64,000 nt of DNA from Haliea sp963974125 (GTDB lineage: Bacteria; Pseudomonadota; Gammaproteobacteria; Pseudomonadales; Halieaceae). Below the pieces are notes generated by a model. That model did not search any database and was not told where the DNA came from. It saw only the letters and a list, made by a program, of their open reading frames with translations. Positions 62,387 to 64,000 of the stretch are shown piece by piece. A program made the translations under genes and the position numbers. The DNA lies in contig CAXBCH010000002.1 of assembly GCA_963974125.1 (NCBI GenBank), positions 131,864-195,863 of the forward strand, in the 5' to 3' direction. Numbering within the stretch: the first letter of the stretch is position 1; every line of letters starts with the position of its first letter.

Positions 62387-63343
62387 CTACTTGCGCATCC
62401 TTTCTAATATAATTTCGAGCTCAGGCTCCAGCGGCGCCTCTAGCTGCAGTCGGGGCTGGTCCGGCAGGGTAAAGGAGAGCGCGCGGGCGTGCAGGAACAG
62501 TCTCTTTACCCCCAGCTTGCGGGCCAGTGCCTGGGTAGCGTCGTCCATGTACTTGTCATCACCGAGAATCGGGTGCCCAGCGAACTGGGCGTGGACCCGG
62601 ATCTGGTGGGTGCGACCGGTATGCGGCCGCGCCTCCACCAGCGTCGCCTCCGGAAATTGCTCGAGCACCGCAAAGCCGGTGACCGAGGCCCTGCCCTCCT
62701 TCGCCACCTTGACCATGCGTTCACCGGACTGGACGATGTTTTTCTGCAGCGGCGCCTCCACGATGCGCCGCTCCTTCGGCCAGCGCCCCGCCACCAGGGC
62801 GAGGTAGCGCTTGTCCACACCGTCGCCGCGCAACTGCCGGTGCAACTCGCGCAGGATCGCGGGCTTGCGCGCCACCAGGATCAACCCCGATGTATCCCGA
62901 TCCAGGCGGTGGACCAGTTCCAGATAGCGGTCCTGCGGGCGCAGTTGACGCAGGCATTCGATCAGACCGAAGTTCAAACCGCTGCCGCCGTGTACCGCCA
63001 GCCCGGAGGGCTTGTTGATGACCAGCAACCCGGGGTCTTCGTAGACGATACGGTCCTGTATCTCGCCGGCCCAGAACCCCGGAATCACGGGCGCCGCCCC
63101 CGGCTCCGGTTGATGCAGCGGCGGTACTCGCAATACATCGCCTTCCGCCAGGCGGTAGTCCGCCTTGACCCGGCCCTTGTTGATGCGGAACTCACCCTTG
63201 CGCAGGCCGCGGTAGATACGGGTCCTGGGCACGCCCTTGAGTACTTTCAACAGGTAGTTGTCCAGCCGCTGACCGGCGCTGTCCGCCTCGATCAGCAGCT
63301 GGCGGACCCCGCTTGTCACCTGCCTGGAGCTGGAATCACTCAT
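62387..63343 (-). CDS. rluC: Ribosomal large subunit pseudouridine synthase C
   Basis: 318 aa. N-terminal S4 RNA-binding domain (AGQRLDNYLLKVLKGVPRTRIYRGLRKGEFRINKGRVK) and RluA-type catalytic domain with the active Asp148 in LVHRLDRDTSGLILVA. In E. coli it makes pseudouridine at 955, 2504 and 2580 of 23S rRNA. Divergent from rne, as in E. coli. Confidence 0.94.
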   Translation of the reverse strand: MSDSSSRQVTSGVRQLLIEADSAGQRLDNYLLKVLKGVPRTRIYRGLRKGEFRINKGRVKADYRLAEGDVLRVPPLHQPEPGAAPVIPGFWAGEIQDRIVYEDPGLLVINKPSGLAVHGGSGLNFGLIECLRQLRPQDRYLELVHRLDRDTSGLILVARKPAILRELHRQLRGDGVDKRYLALVAGRWPKERRIVEAPLQKNIVQSGERMVKVAKEGRASVTGFAVLEQFPEATLVEARPHTGRTHQIRVHAQFAGHPILGDDKYMDDATQALARKLGVKRLFLHARALSFTLPDQPRLQLEAPLEPELEIILERMRK

Positions 63344-63946
63344 CGTTTCTGGAAATCACTTGATAATTGAAGCACTTACCGTTTCAGGGTATACTCCGCG
63401 CCGTGTAGCCGGGCTCGGGGCACTGTTTTTGCCTCCGACGCACGACGCAACCGTTCCGGTGACAGCAGGGCCTGCCGAAGTAATCGCAAGGCTCCATCGG
63501 ATAGATGATACCCGCACTTGCGCGTGCAGGCACACAAAGGTTGTCGGTGCGCGCTACCCGCCGGGCTCTGCCCCGGGCCTTAACAGGCAATTCCGCGCCG
63601 ATACATTATGAACCGCGCAGTACCTATGCCGGGTCACAGAATCAGTGATTGCTCAAGGCAACGCGGTCGTATTCGTCAGGTGATGCGACCCTAACAAAAA
63701 GGTCAGGCCCGCGCCAGCGCGGGGCCCCTTGCCAGCGTTGCCTGGCGGCACTCCCCCCGCGGAGCGTCGCCGTAATACAGATCACCTGAGCGTACAGAGT
63801 ACTGCCACTGGCGCAATGCCACCCGGCCCCAACGGCCGGCAGCAACTGCGACAGGCATGCATACTCGGTTATGTCCGGCAGCGATGCCGGCTGTATGGCT
63901 GATTCCCCGTCCCGCCAGGCCTGCGCGCACCAGGTAAATGGCAAAC
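63344..63946 (+). other. 603-bp rluC-rne intergenic region; long rne leader
   Basis: No gene is supported; a 100-aa minus-strand frame here has no protein-like character. From the promoter at about 63,367 the rne transcript would carry a leader of about 545 nt. Foldable elements are seen at CCCGCG-CCAG-CGCGGG (about 63,711), GGTCG...CGACC (about 63,665-63,690) and CCGGC-AGCGAT-GCCGG (about 63,872). Long structured rne leaders mediate RNase E autoregulation in E. coli (rne5 element); sequence similarity to it was not evident. Confidence 0.6.
63367..63395 (+). promoter_or_regulatory. Sigma-70-type promoter for rne
   Basis: TTGAAG, 17-bp spacer, TATACT on the plus strand, close to consensus. 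The transcript would start near 63,402. Confidence 0.75.
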
Positions 63947-64000
63947 ATGAAAAAAATGCTTATCAATGCAACACAGCCCGAAGAGCTGCGCGTTGCGCTC
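63947..64000 (+). CDS. rne: Ribonuclease E, N-terminus (3' truncated by window)
   Basis: Only 18 codons are visible: MKKMLINATQPEELRVAL, matching the highly conserved N-terminus of RNase E (MKRMLINATQ.EELRVAL in E. coli). RNase E is the main endonuclease of mRNA decay and RNA processing. AGG lies 10-12 nt before the ATG. Divergence from rluC supports the identification. Confidence 0.92.
   Translation, partial: MKKMLINATQPEELRVAL

Noticed and set aside
63642..63944. 100-aa minus-strand ORF before rne
   Set aside because: Lies in the expected rne leader, has no ribosome-binding site or family features, and the region is better explained as structured UTR.

Overview
The window is a gene-dense, GC-rich piece of a gammaproteobacterial chromosome. 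Gene content and order (cysG; rluC divergent from rne; maf; rpmF; fabD-fabG-acpP-fabF-pabC-mltG-tmk-holB-pilZ; tRNA-Leu-tig-clpP-clpX-lon-hupB-ppiD; etfBA next to ETF-QO; gloB-mltD divergent from a yafS/rnhA/dnaQ cluster) fit an aerobic, probably marine member of the Pseudomonadales/Cellvibrionales group, for example Halieaceae. That placement is inferred from gene order and protein character; no database was searched. No prophage, IS element, integron or CRISPR array was seen.

Layout. 1-9.3 kb: the end of siroheme synthase, a DUF938 methyltransferase, a VanZ-like protein, a PAS/HTH regulator, the tail-specific protease Prc, a K+/H+ antiporter, a 4-hydroxybutyryl-CoA dehydratase-like enzyme and a CDF-type transporter. 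9.3-15.2 kb: a 545-bp non-coding stretch, an isolated glgC, rimK, a TRIC-type channel and the periplasmic fatty acid cis/trans isomerase. 15.2-19.1 kb (minus): yafS-rnhA-dnaQ-nudC-sohB, tightly packed. 19.1-23.4 kb (plus): gloB-mltD-rlmG and an LLM-type flavin oxidoreductase. 23.4-28.8 kb (minus): an AddB-like/AddA-like recombination nuclease pair. 28.9-37.2 kb: DAHP synthase, nfuA, metH, a DUF2970 membrane protein, a 37-aa membrane protein, and a sulfite reductase hemoprotein with its DUF934 partner. 37.2-40.9 kb: etfB-etfA and ETF-QO. 40.9-51.3 kb (minus): DUF1285, serA, ppiD, hupB, lon, clpX, clpP, tig and tRNA-Leu. 51.5-52.8 kb: a stand-alone GH84 glycosidase and an intergenic stretch that looks like a small RNA gene ending in a strong terminator. 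52.8-61.1 kb (minus): pilZ, holB, tmk, mltG, pabC, fabF, acpP, fabG, fabD, rpmF, yceD. 61.1-64 kb: maf, an HAD phosphatase, rluC and the start of rne behind a leader of about 545 nt.

How the genes fit together. Sulfur and one-carbon metabolism is well represented: siroheme, the sulfite reductase that needs it, and cobalamin-dependent methionine synthase. ETF/ETF-QO passes electrons from acyl-CoA dehydrogenases to quinone. Protein quality control is concentrated in tig-clpPX-lon-ppiD, with a good heat-shock promoter candidate before lon. The fatty-acid cluster is split by a long inverted repeat and lacks the usual plsX and fabH between rpmF and fabD.

The least ordinary features are: short tandem 14-bp repeat arrays, two of which begin exactly at a TAG stop codon; a 37-aa membrane protein ORF converging on one of these arrays; a possible orphan sRNA at 52.6-52.8 kb; a 4-hydroxybutyryl-CoA dehydratase-like protein with an altered Fe-S ligand spacing; and a cytosolic O-GlcNAcase-like GH84 enzyme.
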